Positions 40,511 through 48,750 of a DNA stretch of 64,000 nucleotides are shown in pieces (within the stretch, counting starts at the first letter, position 1; each line of letters begins with the position of its first letter). Source of the stretch: an uncultured bacterium (GTDB taxonomy: Bacteria > Desulfobacterota > Binatia > UBA1149 > CAITLU01); NCBI GenBank assembly GCA_903893315.1, contig CAITLU010000036.1:124001-188000 (forward strand), in the 5' to 3' direction. The translations under genes and the position numbers were made by a program. The notes under the pieces were generated by a model. The model saw only the letters and a list, made by a program, of their open reading frames with translations, was not told the DNA's origin and did no database searches.

Positions 40511-42838
40511 TTAATGCCAGACGCCGCCATGCTCGCGACAGTACTCGGTGGGCTGCTCACCTTCCAGGAAAGCCTCGCGTACCTGCTTGGGACAATCAGG
40601 ACGCGCGATTTCGCCGGTCTTCTTGTCGACATCCACGATCTGTATTCCGGGCGGAATGTCGAAGCTGGTGTGCGGATGGTCGGCCAGAGCCTGACGCATG
40701 AAATCGGTCCATATCGGCAGCGCCGCTTCCGAACCCGCACGATCCATGCTCGCGGCTTCATCGAAGCCAACCCACACGGCAACCAGCAGGTCCGGCGTGA
40801 ACCCGACGAACCACGCGTCCTTGTAATCGTTCGATGTCCCGGTCTTGCCGGCGGCCGGATGCTTGAAACCCTTGCGGCGCGCAGTGGCACCGGTGCCGCG
40901 CTCCATCACACCTTCCAGCAGATGCGTGACGAGATAGGCATCGGCTGCGGGAACCACGCGGCGAATTTCGACATCCTCACCTTCAACCGGCTGACCGTCG
41001 CTGGAAACGACGCGGCGTACCGACGAAGGAGTCGCGCGTATGCCGCCCGCCGCCAGAACGCTGAACACCTTGGCCATGTCGAGCAGGGGAACCGCCTGGC
41101 CACCGAGCACGATGCTCGGGTAGACGCCGAGATCGGAAGTCATCCCCAGACGCACGGCAAGATCGCGAATCGGCTTCACGCCGACGTCGCGGGCGATCGA
41201 GGCGGTCGCCGAGTTGAGCGAATGTTCGAGGGCCTCGCGCAAGGTCACCGGTCCGTAGAACTCGCCTTCGTAATTACGCGGCGACCAGACCTGCCCCTTC
41301 CACTCCCACTGGATGCGCTCGTCGATCACCGTCGTCGTCGGTTTGAAATGCCGCGCGCCGACGTGTTCGCTGCCCAGAGCCGCGAGCATCACTATGGGCT
41401 TGAACGTCGAGCCCGGTTGGCGGCGCATGTCGATGGCACGATTGAACTCGCCCGTGCCGTAGTCGCGTCCGCCCACCATTGCGCGCACCTTGCCGGTGCG
41501 CGGTTCGATCGCAATCAGCGCGGCCTGCAGCGGCTGCCCCGCTTTGGCGACCGCATCGGCGATGTCGTTCTCCATCTCGCGCACGTTGTCGGCGACGACC
41601 CTGTCGGCGATCGCCTGCATCTCCGGATCGAGCGTCGTGAACACCCGAGCGCCCTCGCTCTCTAGCACGCTGCGCGGGTAGCGCCTGCCGAGTTCGCGAG
41701 TGACGTAGTCGACGAAATACGGCGCGCGCATACCGCCGAGGTCGGAATCTGAGGTCTGTATCGGTTCTTGAAGGGCGGTCTCGTAGCGGTCTTTATCGAT
41801 GTCGCCCTGTTCGAAAAGTTCGGCAAGCACAAGGTCGCGGCGCGACCGGGCGCGCTCGGGATGCTGCCGGGGCGAGTAGAAACTCGGAGCGCTGACGATA
41901 CCGGCAAGCGTGGCAATCTGCCCCAGCGAAAGATCGCTGATGTCACGCCCGAAGTAGAAGCGGGCCGCCTCGCCCATCCCGTAGATCGCACGCGATCCAC
42001 TGTGGCCGAGCCAGGTGCCGTTCAGATAGTCCTCCAGGAGATCCCGCTTCGGGAAACGCTGCCCGGCAACCAACGCCGTCGCAGCTTCGCGCATCTTGAT
42101 ACCTGCCGGACGCTGGTCGGCCGGTAACAAGTTGCCGATGGATTGCCGGGGCAGCGTCGCGCCGCCCTGCCCGACCTCGCCCGAAGCCACGTCCATGGCC
42201 AACGCACGAGCGAGCCAGCCGGCACCGGTGCCATCGTCGTGCAAGAAGCGCCGGTCCTCCATCGCGAGCACCGCGCGTACCAGCAGCGGCGGGAACTCGT
42301 CCAGACGCAACACCTGTCGGTCTTCGACCGGACGCGTGGCCACGCCCGAAATCAACGCTGGTTCGAGACTGACGTCTTCGACTTCGTCGCCGTCGGCGAC
42401 TTCGATGATCTTGATGACGCGGCCGAGGTCGTCGAGATCCATGCGCAGTTTGCGGCCGGGTTCTCCGACTGACGGGTACTGAAACGCGTGCAGCCACAGT
42501 TCCAGCGTGTGCGGCTGCTTGGTGAATCGATAGGCGCCTCGACGCGAAGGAGAATCTCCGACGCGCTGGTAGTCGAGCCTTTCGAGCCTCGCACGAAAGG
42601 AGTCGGTATCTACACGCAGCCCGGGGAAGATCGAAAAACTGTCGCTGAAGATCTTCGCGGAAACCGGCCGGCTCCCGCCGCTGCCCTTCGCCAGCAGCGG
42701 CACTTCCATGTCCGCGTAAGCCGGGCCGACGCGCAGCAGACCGCAAGCCAGCGTCAGAGCCAGTACCGACAGCGACGCAGACAAAGCCGGGCGGGCGAGC
42801 GATAACGCCCGCCCGCCGCGCAACGAAGGCTCGGTCAC
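40511..42838 (-). CDS. Bifunctional penicillin-binding protein, PBP1b-like
   Basis: A 775-residue protein with an N-terminal anchor (ALSASLSVLALTLACGLLRVG) and a UB2H-like segment (RLERLDYQRVGDSPSRRGAYRF) as in E. coli PBP1b. The GT51 glycosyltransferase region (~185-370) has VLAMEDRRFLHDDGTG and GQGGATLPRQSIGNLL, with YLNGTWLG and AARFYFGRDISDLSLGQIATLAG. The transpeptidase region (~440-720) has QPGSTFKPIVMLAAL (SXXK), HSLNSATASIARDVG (SXN) and AAGKTGTSNDYKDAWFVG (KTG). It builds and cross-links peptidoglycan. The GT51 motifs differ slightly from consensus (His shifted in EDRRFLHDDG, QGGATLPRQ for QGGSTLTQQ). It overlaps the Do-protease gene by four bases. Confidence 0.94.
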   Translation of the reverse strand: MTEPSLRGGRALSLARPALSASLSVLALTLACGLLRVGPAYADMEVPLLAKGSGGSRPVSAKIFSDSFSIFPGLRVDTDSFRARLERLDYQRVGDSPSRRGAYRFTKQPHTLELWLHAFQYPSVGEPGRKLRMDLDDLGRVIKIIEVADGDEVEDVSLEPALISGVATRPVEDRQVLRLDEFPPLLVRAVLAMEDRRFLHDDGTGAGWLARALAMDVASGEVGQGGATLPRQSIGNLLPADQRPAGIKMREAATALVAGQRFPKRDLLEDYLNGTWLGHSGSRAIYGMGEAARFYFGRDISDLSLGQIATLAGIVSAPSFYSPRQHPERARSRRDLVLAELFEQGDIDKDRYETALQEPIQTSDSDLGGMRAPYFVDYVTRELGRRYPRSVLESEGARVFTTLDPEMQAIADRVVADNVREMENDIADAVAKAGQPLQAALIAIEPRTGKVRAMVGGRDYGTGEFNRAIDMRRQPGSTFKPIVMLAALGSEHVGARHFKPTTTVIDERIQWEWKGQVWSPRNYEGEFYGPVTLREALEHSLNSATASIARDVGVKPIRDLAVRLGMTSDLGVYPSIVLGGQAVPLLDMAKVFSVLAAGGIRATPSSVRRVVSSDGQPVEGEDVEIRRVVPAADAYLVTHLLEGVMERGTGATARRKGFKHPAAGKTGTSNDYKDAWFVGFTPDLLVAVWVGFDEAASMDRAGSEAALPIWTDFMRQALADHPHTSFDIPPGIQIVDVDKKTGEIARPDCPKQVREAFLEGEQPTEYCREHGGVWH

Positions 42839-44385
42839 CTACCCTGCCCTCTTTGACCGTGCCCGCCTGGTGCTTCCTCGCTGCCCTCGGAGTGCCCGCT
42901 TCCGGGTTTGATGACACGGAACAGAGTCTGGTCACCGCGACGTACCAGAACCAGCACACTCTGATCCTTCGTGCCCTCTTCGAGCATGGAGCGGAACTTC
43001 TCCGCGTTTTCCACCGAACGGTTTCCTACCATCTGTATGAGATCACCGGGTTGCAACCCGGCGGTCTCGGCCGGCGACCCTTTGGTCACCGAGGTGACGA
43101 CCACGCCCTTGGCATCTTTGTCGAGGCCGAGTTCACCGGCCATTTCCGGCGCGATGTCCTGCACCGTGAGGCCCAGCGTGCGCGCCTGCACCGGACGCCC
43201 GCTGCCGCCTTCGTCCGCCAGCTTTGCGACACCGACGGTGAATGTCTTCTGCCCGCCCTCACGAACGACGACAACTTCGACTTCTTTGCCGACCTGAGTT
43301 CCGGCAACGATGGTCGGCAAATCGGCCGACTTGCCTACGTCCACTCCGTCGAACTTCACGATTACGTCACCGACTACCAGACCCGCTTTCGCAGCCGGGC
43401 TGTCGGGGAAAACCTCGGCAACCAAAGCTCCCTTGGCCTCGGCCAGCCCCAGTGATCCGGCGATGTCCTTGTCGACAGGCTGAATCTTCACACCGAGCCA
43501 GCCGCGCGTGACGTGACCTTCAGTGCGAAGCTGGGGCACGACGTTGCGCGCCATGTTGATCGGAATGGCGAACCCGATGCCGATATTGCCGCCGCCGTTC
43601 GAAAAGATGGCGGCGTTGATTCCGACCACCTGCCCCGAGAGATTGACGAGAGGTCCGCCGGAATTACCCGGATTGATCGCAGCATCGGTCTGGATGAAGT
43701 CGTCGTAGGGATTGCGGCGGTTGATCTGTCGGCCCTTGGCCGAAACGATACCGGCGGTAACGGTATGGTCGAGGGCGAAAGGATTGCCGATCGCGACTAC
43801 CCACTCTCCGACTTTCAGTGCGTCTGAGTCTCCGAGAGAAACCGGCACGAGATTGTCGGCGCCCTTGATGCGGATCACGGCAAGATCGGTCTTGGCATCC
43901 GCACCGATGACCTCGGCTTCGAACTCACGTTCATCGTTGAGACGCACCACGATCTTGCTCGCGTCCTCGACCACGTGCGCGTTGGTGATGATGTAACCAT
44001 CCTTGTCGAATACGAAGCCCGACCCGAGACTGCGGCGCGGACCACGCGAATACGGATCCACCGGATCGCCGAAGCCACGGTGAGGCGAGAGTTCGCTCTT
44101 GTCTTCGGATTCGGTGGAGATGTTCACCACCGCCGGAGCCAACGCCTGTACCAAGCGACTGAAGTCGGGGAGACCGGCAACCAGCGGTTGACCAGGTTCA
44201 GCCGGTGGGAGCGATACCGGAAGAGCGGCAGGCTGCTGCTCCACCACTGCATCCGCCGCCGCGGCCGCTGCCTGCGGCGCGTCTGCGCGACTGCCGCTCT
44301 CGTGGCGCATGGCAGCCGTTACACCCACGCCGATGACGGCGCCGAATACGAGGCCCAGCGCCAGTAGCGAACGTGTCGACTTCAT
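42835..44385 (-). CDS. Do-type periplasmic serine protease (DegP/DegQ family)
   Basis: A 516-residue protease with a signal anchor (LLALGLVFGAVIGVGVTAAM). The trypsin-like domain has LGSGFVFDKDGYIITNAHVVEDA (catalytic His), DAKTDLAVIRIKG (Asp) and DAAINPGNSGGPLVNLSGQVVGIN (Ser in GNSGGP). Two PDZ domains follow: TRGWLGVKIQPVDKDIAGSLG with GALVAEVFPDSPAAKAGLVVGDVI, and ARTLGLTVQDIAPEMAGELG with GVVVTSVTKGSPAETAGLQPGDLI. It is a quality-control protease and chaperone. It overlaps the DUF1844 gene upstream and the PBP1b-like gene downstream, so the three are translationally coupled. Confidence 0.95.
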   Translation of the reverse strand: MKSTRSLLALGLVFGAVIGVGVTAAMRHESGSRADAPQAAAAAADAVVEQQPAALPVSLPPAEPGQPLVAGLPDFSRLVQALAPAVVNISTESEDKSELSPHRGFGDPVDPYSRGPRRSLGSGFVFDKDGYIITNAHVVEDASKIVVRLNDEREFEAEVIGADAKTDLAVIRIKGADNLVPVSLGDSDALKVGEWVVAIGNPFALDHTVTAGIVSAKGRQINRRNPYDDFIQTDAAINPGNSGGPLVNLSGQVVGINAAIFSNGGGNIGIGFAIPINMARNVVPQLRTEGHVTRGWLGVKIQPVDKDIAGSLGLAEAKGALVAEVFPDSPAAKAGLVVGDVIVKFDGVDVGKSADLPTIVAGTQVGKEVEVVVVREGGQKTFTVGVAKLADEGGSGRPVQARTLGLTVQDIAPEMAGELGLDKDAKGVVVTSVTKGSPAETAGLQPGDLIQMVGNRSVENAEKFRSMLEEGTKDQSVLVLVRRGDQTLFRVIKPGSGHSEGSEEAPGGHGQRGQGR

Positions 44386-44954
44386 TCAGGCTGACTCCCT
44401 TGCTCCGCCTTGGCGTGAGTTTCACGCACGAAGCGCATCCGAAGGTCGTAGAGGACGTCTTCGATCAGACGAGCCTCGTCCTCGGCGAGATTGCCCACGG
44501 TCTTTCGCTGGAACATCGAAAGGATGTCTATGATCACCGACGCCTCGCCCATGTTGGGCTCCACTCGCTGCCCCGATGGCGCAGGCATCGCGCCCATGAA
44601 CACCAGAGCCTGGGTGGCCAATCCGACGACGAAACTCGAAAATGAAAGCTCGCGTTTGCGGCCCTCGCCCGCACCCGCTTGAGCGGTATCTCCGCAACCG
44701 CAGGCCCCGCCACTGTCGCAGGCTCCGGCGCTGTCACACTGCCCGTCGCAGTCGCAGGCCCCGCCTTTGTCACACTGCCCGTCGCAGTCGCAGGCCCCGG
44801 CGCCGTCAGACGGTCCGGCACTGTCAGCCGGTCCGGAGCAGCCGCACGACCCGGTGCCGTCGCACTGCTCGTCGCCTTCACGAGGCTCGCCCCCCGCATC
44901 GAACCTTCTCCGGTCTTCAACCTTGAACGCCGCTTTATCCTCTTCGTTTGCCAT
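44382..44954 (-). CDS. DUF1844 protein with Cys-rich repeat insertion
   Basis: A 190-residue protein. The C-terminal ~95 residues are the DUF1844 domain: LSFSSFVVGLATQALVFMGAMPAP, PNMGEASVIIDILSMFQRKTVGNLAEDEARLIEDVLYDLRMRFV. Unusually, the N-terminal part (~30-90) is a low-complexity run rich in Cys, Asp and Gly, with repeats such as CDCDGQCDKGGACDCDGQCD and GACDSGGACGCG. The matching DNA has a 32-bp identical repeat (44732-44763 and 44768-44799) at a 36-bp period. The Cys spacing could bind metals, but it resembles no ferredoxin I know. DUF1844 genes in deltaproteobacteria often sit near envelope genes; their function is unknown. The start is ATG at 44954 with GGAAGGAAG upstream. Confidence 0.85.
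   Translation of the reverse strand: MANEEDKAAFKVEDRRRFDAGGEPREGDEQCDGTGSCGCSGPADSAGPSDGAGACDCDGQCDKGGACDCDGQCDSAGACDSGGACGCGDTAQAGAGEGRKRELSFSSFVVGLATQALVFMGAMPAPSGQRVEPNMGEASVIIDILSMFQRKTVGNLAEDEARLIEDVLYDLRMRFVRETHAKAEQGSQPE
44732..44799. repeat. Tandem 36-bp repeat in the DUF1844 Cys-rich region
   Basis: Two identical 32-base copies (44732-44763 and 44768-44799) are spaced 36 bases apart, encoding a repeated 12-residue Cys/Asp/Gly unit on the minus strand. More degenerate copies flank them. Confidence 0.85.
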
Positions 44955-45138
44955 TTCTTCCTTCCTGACCGTCGCTCACCCAAGTTCGCTGTCCTCGAGG
45001 AGGATTGTATCCGTAATCCTTCGAGTCCCTATCAGAATCACTCTCAAGCTTCACACGACGCAGAGCACAGGCGCGTTGACTCGCACTCGGGCGGTTCCTA
45101 TCATCCGCCGGCGCGGCGCTCCGCTGCGCACGCTCCGT

Positions 45139-46077
45139 ATGCCATTTCCCGGTCAGATCGCGTCCAACACCCTCGAACTGATCGGCAACACACCGATCCT
45201 CGCGTTTCGCAGACTCGCGGCCGCGGGCAGCGCCAAAGTCTTCGGCAAGCTCGAAGCCCAAAATCCCGGTGGCAGCGTCAAGGACCGGATCTGCCTGGCG
45301 ATGGTGGAGGCAGCCGAGCGGGACGGACGGCTGAAGCCCGGAGGCACGATCCTCGAACCCACCAGCGGGAACACCGGTATCGGTCTGGCCATGGTAGCCG
45401 CCGCTCGCGGCTATCGGCTGATCCTGACCATGCCCGACACGATGAGTGAGGAGCGCCGGAGTCTGCTGCGCGCCTACGGCGCCGAACTGATCCTGACCCA
45501 CGACGGCACCGGAATGCAGGCCGCCATCGCCCGTGCCGAAGAAATCCTCTCCGAGCACCCCGACTATTTCATGCCCGGACAGTTCAACAATCCGGCCAAC
45601 CCCGAAGCGCATCGCACCACTACTGCACAGGAATTGCTCGAGCAGTGCCCTCGCATTGACGCCTTCGTGGCCGGCGTCGGAACCGGAGGAACCATCTCGG
45701 GAGTCGGCTCAGTCCTGAAGCGTGAGCGCCCGGGCGCAGAGATCGTGGCGGTGGAACCGGTCGGCTCGGCGGTACTGTCAGGGCGCAGTCCTGGACGCCA
45801 CGCCATCCAGGGGATCGGCCCCGGCTTCGTAGCTGGCAACCTCGACCGCCGCGTCATCGACCGCGTAGTGACCGTCAGCGACCACGACGCGATCGCGACT
45901 ACGCGCCGACTCGCGGCCGAAGAGGGCATCCTGGTGGGCATCTCCTCGGGGGCCGCAGCTTTTGCAGCGCTGCAAGTGGCGCGGCTTCTGCCCCCAGAAG
46001 CGATCGTGGTCTGCGTGCTGTGCGACAGCGGTGAGCGCTACCTTACCAGCGGCCTGTTCGAGAGCTGCGGACTGTGA
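45139..46077 (+). CDS. cysK: Cysteine synthase A (O-acetylserine sulfhydrylase)
   Basis: A 312-residue fold type II PLP enzyme: LELIGNTPILAFRRL, KLEAQNPGGSVKDRI (PLP Lys), LEPTSGNTGIGLAMVAAARGY, MPDTMSEERRSLLRAYGAELI, PGQFNNPANPEAHRTTTAQE, AGVGTGGTISGVGSVLK, QGIGPGFVAGNLD and VGISSGAAAFAAL. The NPANPEAHRTTT and GIGPGFVP-like parts match CysK rather than CysM. It makes cysteine from O-acetylserine and sulfide. ATG at 45139; no strong ribosome binding site is seen. It complements the carrier-linked CysM at 6073. It is divergent from the DUF1844 operon. Confidence 0.92.
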   Translation: MPFPGQIASNTLELIGNTPILAFRRLAAAGSAKVFGKLEAQNPGGSVKDRICLAMVEAAERDGRLKPGGTILEPTSGNTGIGLAMVAAARGYRLILTMPDTMSEERRSLLRAYGAELILTHDGTGMQAAIARAEEILSEHPDYFMPGQFNNPANPEAHRTTTAQELLEQCPRIDAFVAGVGTGGTISGVGSVLKRERPGAEIVAVEPVGSAVLSGRSPGRHAIQGIGPGFVAGNLDRRVIDRVVTVSDHDAIATTRRLAAEEGILVGISSGAAAFAALQVARLLPPEAIVVCVLCDSGERYLTSGLFESCGL

Positions 46078-46271
46078 CCCTCCCGCCACCGCGTGCCGAC
46101 GATGCCCAGGAAACCGTACTCAAGCCCCTCCACGAAAAACTCGCCGGCCTGATCGGTGTTGAACACGTGGTGTGCGGTATCGACGAACTCGACACTCCGG
46201 GCTACGCGGAGAATCCCGCGCGCCGCCGCACGCGGCGCGAACTTCTCGCTGCCGCTTTTGAGGATGTGTAA
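46074..46271 (+). CDS. Small hypothetical protein overlapping cysK
   Basis: A 65-residue reading frame from a GTG that overlaps the cysK stop (GTGA), so it would be translationally coupled. The sequence begins TLPPPRADDAQETVLKPLHEKLAGLIGVEHVVCGIDEL and ends ARRRTRRELLAAAFEDV. I recognise no family. It may be real because of the overlap and balanced composition, but it may also be chance. Confidence 0.35.
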   Translation: MTLPPPRADDAQETVLKPLHEKLAGLIGVEHVVCGIDELDTPGYAENPARRRTRRELLAAAFEDV

Positions 46272-46302
46272 TTCGCCGGAGAACTGCTGAGCCCGGGCAG
46301 CC

Positions 46303-47001
46303 TCAACGACGCGTTGGACACGACTCGCGTCGCAGCATTTCCCTCACCGCAAGAAGGTCGGCCTCGACCGTCACCTTGAAGTTAGGGCCGGCGCTCTCGA
46401 CCAGTTCGATGCGCTGTCCGAGCGCTTCGACCAGCGACGCGTCATCGGTTCCGTGAATGTGCTCGGCTTCCGCCGTGGCGTGTGCTCGTTCGAGCAATTC
46501 GCGGCGAAAAGCCTGCGGAGTCTCGACCAGCCACAGACGGGCACGGTCAAGCGCGCGGGTCCTCTCTCCTTCCTCGATACGCACGCTGTCGATGGGACGC
46601 GACGCCGCGGTGGCGGCGCCGCAGCGCGACGCAACCGCGATGACTTCGCGAAGCGTGGCCGCCGGAACTAGTGGCCGCGCCCCGTCGTGTACACACACGA
46701 TGTCGGCGTCGCCCACCAGTGCCGTCAAGCCTTCGTGCACCGATTGCTGGCGAGTGGCGCCGCCGACGCGGACCACACAGAGCCCGAGCCCGGCTGGTGC
46801 ATCCGCCAACGCAGCCTCGCATGCCGACAACGCCTCGTCGGGAACCAGCACGACGGTTTCGACGAAAGTGAAGGCCGCGGCCAGTCGTTCCAACGTGCGC
46901 CGCAGCAGGGACACGCCGACGACGTCGACCAGAGCCTTGGGCTCGGTGTAACCGAGACGGCTACCGCTTCCGGCAGCGGGGACCAGCAGCGCAACACGCA
47001 T
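46303..47001 (-). CDS. ispD: 2-C-methyl-D-erythritol 4-phosphate cytidylyltransferase
   Basis: A 232-residue nucleotidyltransferase of the MEP isoprenoid pathway. It has LLVPAAGSGSRLGYTEPKALVDVVGVSLLRRTLE (the AAGxGxR...PK motif), RVGGATRQQSVHEGL, CVHDGARPLV, LWLVETPQAFRRELL, GTDDASLVEALG and NFKVTVEADLL. It couples CTP with MEP. IspF, often fused or adjacent, is not found next to it. A terminator at 47037-47069 separates it from carD upstream, so it may have its own promoter. Confidence 0.94.
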   Translation of the reverse strand: MRVALLVPAAGSGSRLGYTEPKALVDVVGVSLLRRTLERLAAAFTFVETVVLVPDEALSACEAALADAPAGLGLCVVRVGGATRQQSVHEGLTALVGDADIVCVHDGARPLVPAATLREVIAVASRCGAATAASRPIDSVRIEEGERTRALDRARLWLVETPQAFRRELLERAHATAEAEHIHGTDDASLVEALGQRIELVESAGPNFKVTVEADLLAVREMLRRESCPTRR

Positions 47002-47036
47002 GACTGCGTAAATAGAGACGTGCCGGCAACAAACGC

Positions 47037-47069
47037 AAAAGGCCGGGGGTGCGGCTGCGCCCCCGGCCT
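47037..47069 (-). terminator. Intrinsic terminator of carD
   Basis: On the minus strand a 9-bp GC stem (GGCCGGGGG / CCCCCGGCC, plus-strand 47041-47049 and 47060-47068) is followed by TTTTG. It lies 42 bases past the carD stop and before ispD. Confidence 0.8.
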
Positions 47070-47110
47070 CTTGTTACACAGTGAGTGTGTGGTGTTTTCA
47101 GAGCCCCGAA

Positions 47111-47596
47111 TCAGTGTCCGAAGATGGTCTTGAGCTCTTCCATGATGTTTTCCTCGGTGTTGGCCTTGGCGATCGCCAACTCCTTGACGAGGAGGTTACG
47201 GGCGGTGTCGAGCATCTTGCGCTCGCCGAATGAAAGTTCCTTGTCGCCCTTGAGCATGAACAGATCGCGAAGCACTTCCGCAATCTCGAGAACCGACCCA
47301 GTCTTGATCTTTTCGGTGTACTCCCGGTAACGCCGGTTCCAAGTGGCCTGATCTACCGTCACCCGCTTCTCGCGCAGCACCTTGTAGACCTTGTTGACCA
47401 TGTCCTTGCCGATTACGCGGCGCAGACCCACAGACTTGGACTTGGCGGTGGGAATCAGGATCTTCATGTCGGAGTCGATGATGCGCAGGCTGTAGAACAT
47501 CGCCTGAGCGCCCGAGATCGTCCGCGACTCCACGTCCTCGATAACACCCACGCCATGAGCAGGATAGACGACTTTATCTCCGACTTTATACTCCAA
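47111..47596 (-). CDS. carD: CarD-family transcriptional regulator
   Basis: A 161-residue protein starting EYKVGDKVVYPAHGVGVIEDVESRTISGAQAMFYSLRI, the RNA polymerase-interacting domain of CarD_CdnL. The C-terminal helical part (VLREKRVTVDQATWNRRYREYTEKI, LEIAEVLRDLFMLKGDKELSFGERKMLDTARNLLVKELA) binds DNA at the promoter -10 edge. It stabilises open complexes at housekeeping promoters. The start is TTG at 47596 with GGGAGG seven bases upstream. A strong promoter (47637-47665) drives it and a terminator follows. Confidence 0.95.
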   Translation of the reverse strand: MEYKVGDKVVYPAHGVGVIEDVESRTISGAQAMFYSLRIIDSDMKILIPTAKSKSVGLRRVIGKDMVNKVYKVLREKRVTVDQATWNRRYREYTEKIKTGSVLEIAEVLRDLFMLKGDKELSFGERKMLDTARNLLVKELAIAKANTEENIMEELKTIFGH

Positions 47597-47636
47597 GTTT
47601 AAACCTCCCAGGTAAGAGCAGGAAAAAGCCCGGCGA

Positions 47637-47665
47637 AGTGTAACGCCCACCTCCCACAGGGTCAA
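47637..47665 (-). promoter_or_regulatory. Sigma-70 promoter of carD
   Basis: On the minus strand TTGACC (plus 47660-47665) and TACACT (plus 47637-47642) are separated by 17 bases. Transcription would start about 35 bases before the carD TTG. Confidence 0.85.
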
Positions 47666-47805
47666 ACCCGCAACGGCGTCACAATCAACAACCCGCGCCA
47701 CGGATGGCGGACTCTGAGCAGAGCTCAGCCTCCGATACGAAAAGACGATTCTGTCATCCGATGAAAGGACAGCGGTACGCGTCGCGTTCCGGAAAGCCGA
47801 CGCGA

Positions 47806-48732
47806 TCAGACAGGCCTGCGGGCGCAGCCGATGATGTCCTGAACCCGCGACTCCCCGAGCCCCGCGAGCACTTTTGCCAATTCTTCGGCAATGCGAACCG
47901 GCGCAGCGGGATCGTACAGCGAAGCCGTCCCGACCTGACATGCTGAGGCACCGGCCATAAGAAACTCAGCGGCATCACGGCCGCTGCTGATGCCGCCGGC
48001 CCCGACCACGGGAATCGCCACCGCGCCGACCGCTTGCCAGACCATGTACACAGCAACCGGTCTGATGGCCGGCCCCGAAAGTCCGCCGCTGCCGTTGGCC
48101 AGAGCCGGACGCCGTTTCTCAACGTCGATGACCATCCCTCGCACGGTGTTCATCACCGTCAGAGCATCGGCTCCGGCGGCCTCGGCAGCCCTCGCAATCT
48201 CAGTGATATCAGTGACATTGGGTGACAACTTCACCCACAAACGCTGCTTCGTTCGCGCGCGCACTGCCGTCACCACCGCGGCTGTCACTCCCGCGTCGGC
48301 CGCCAGCACCCCACCCCATTCGTGCTTGTGCGGACAGGAAAGGTTGAGTTCGAGAACGTCGATTCCCTCGATCCCCTCTAGCCTCTCGACGATGCGAACG
48401 AAGTCCTCGGTGGTGTTGCCCCAGCAGTTGATGATGATCCTGGGCCCGTGGGCCGCAATGCTCCGCAGCTTCGGCAGCTTGTCGCGAAGAAACACCTCGG
48501 CTCCGACGTTCTGCAGACCGATGGCGTTGAGCATCCCGCCGGGTGTTTCCACCATGCGCGGCGCCGGGTGCCCGACCGACGGCTCGGCAGACAACCCCTT
48601 CACAGAGATTCCTCCGAGTCGCGACCAATCCACCAGACCGTCGTATTCGAGTCCGTACCCGTAGGTTCCCGAAGCCGCCACGATCGGCGTCGTAAGTTCC
48701 AGGTCGCCTATGCGCGCACTCAGGTCGATCAA
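47806..48732 (-). CDS. pyrD: Dihydroorotate dehydrogenase, class 1B (catalytic subunit)
   Basis: A 308-residue FMN enzyme: GDLELTTPIVAASGTYGYGLEY, SVKGLSAEPSVGHPAPRMVETPGGMLNAIGLQN, IINCWGNTTEDFVRIVERL, DVLELNLSCPH (catalytic Cys base), WVKLSPNVTDITEIARAAEAAGADALTVMNTV, and VGAGGISSGRDAAEFLMAGASACQVGTA. The Cys in NLSCPH and the NAIGLQN motif mark class 1B, which normally uses a PyrK partner and NAD; pyrK is not adjacent. It is the last gene of a group that starts with the ferredoxin fusion, with an 18-base gap after the first KAS III gene. Confidence 0.93.
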   Translation of the reverse strand: MIDLSARIGDLELTTPIVAASGTYGYGLEYDGLVDWSRLGGISVKGLSAEPSVGHPAPRMVETPGGMLNAIGLQNVGAEVFLRDKLPKLRSIAAHGPRIIINCWGNTTEDFVRIVERLEGIEGIDVLELNLSCPHKHEWGGVLAADAGVTAAVVTAVRARTKQRLWVKLSPNVTDITEIARAAEAAGADALTVMNTVRGMVIDVEKRRPALANGSGGLSGPAIRPVAVYMVWQAVGAVAIPVVGAGGISSGRDAAEFLMAGASACQVGTASLYDPAAPVRIAEELAKVLAGLGESRVQDIIGCARRPV

Positions 48733-48750
48733 CGTCGTCGCCCCGCCTCG

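Noticed and set aside
45004-45009. A TACAAT -10 box on the minus strand before the DUF1844 gene
   Set aside because: No -35 box at the right distance, so not listed as a promoter.
46074-46302. ispF gene next to ispD
   Set aside because: No IspF motifs in either strand; only the small ORF at 46074 and the end of ispD are present.
47714-47728. Hairpin CTGAGC-AGA-GCTCAG downstream of pyrD as a terminator
   Set aside because: Only six base pairs and no T-tract on the minus strand.
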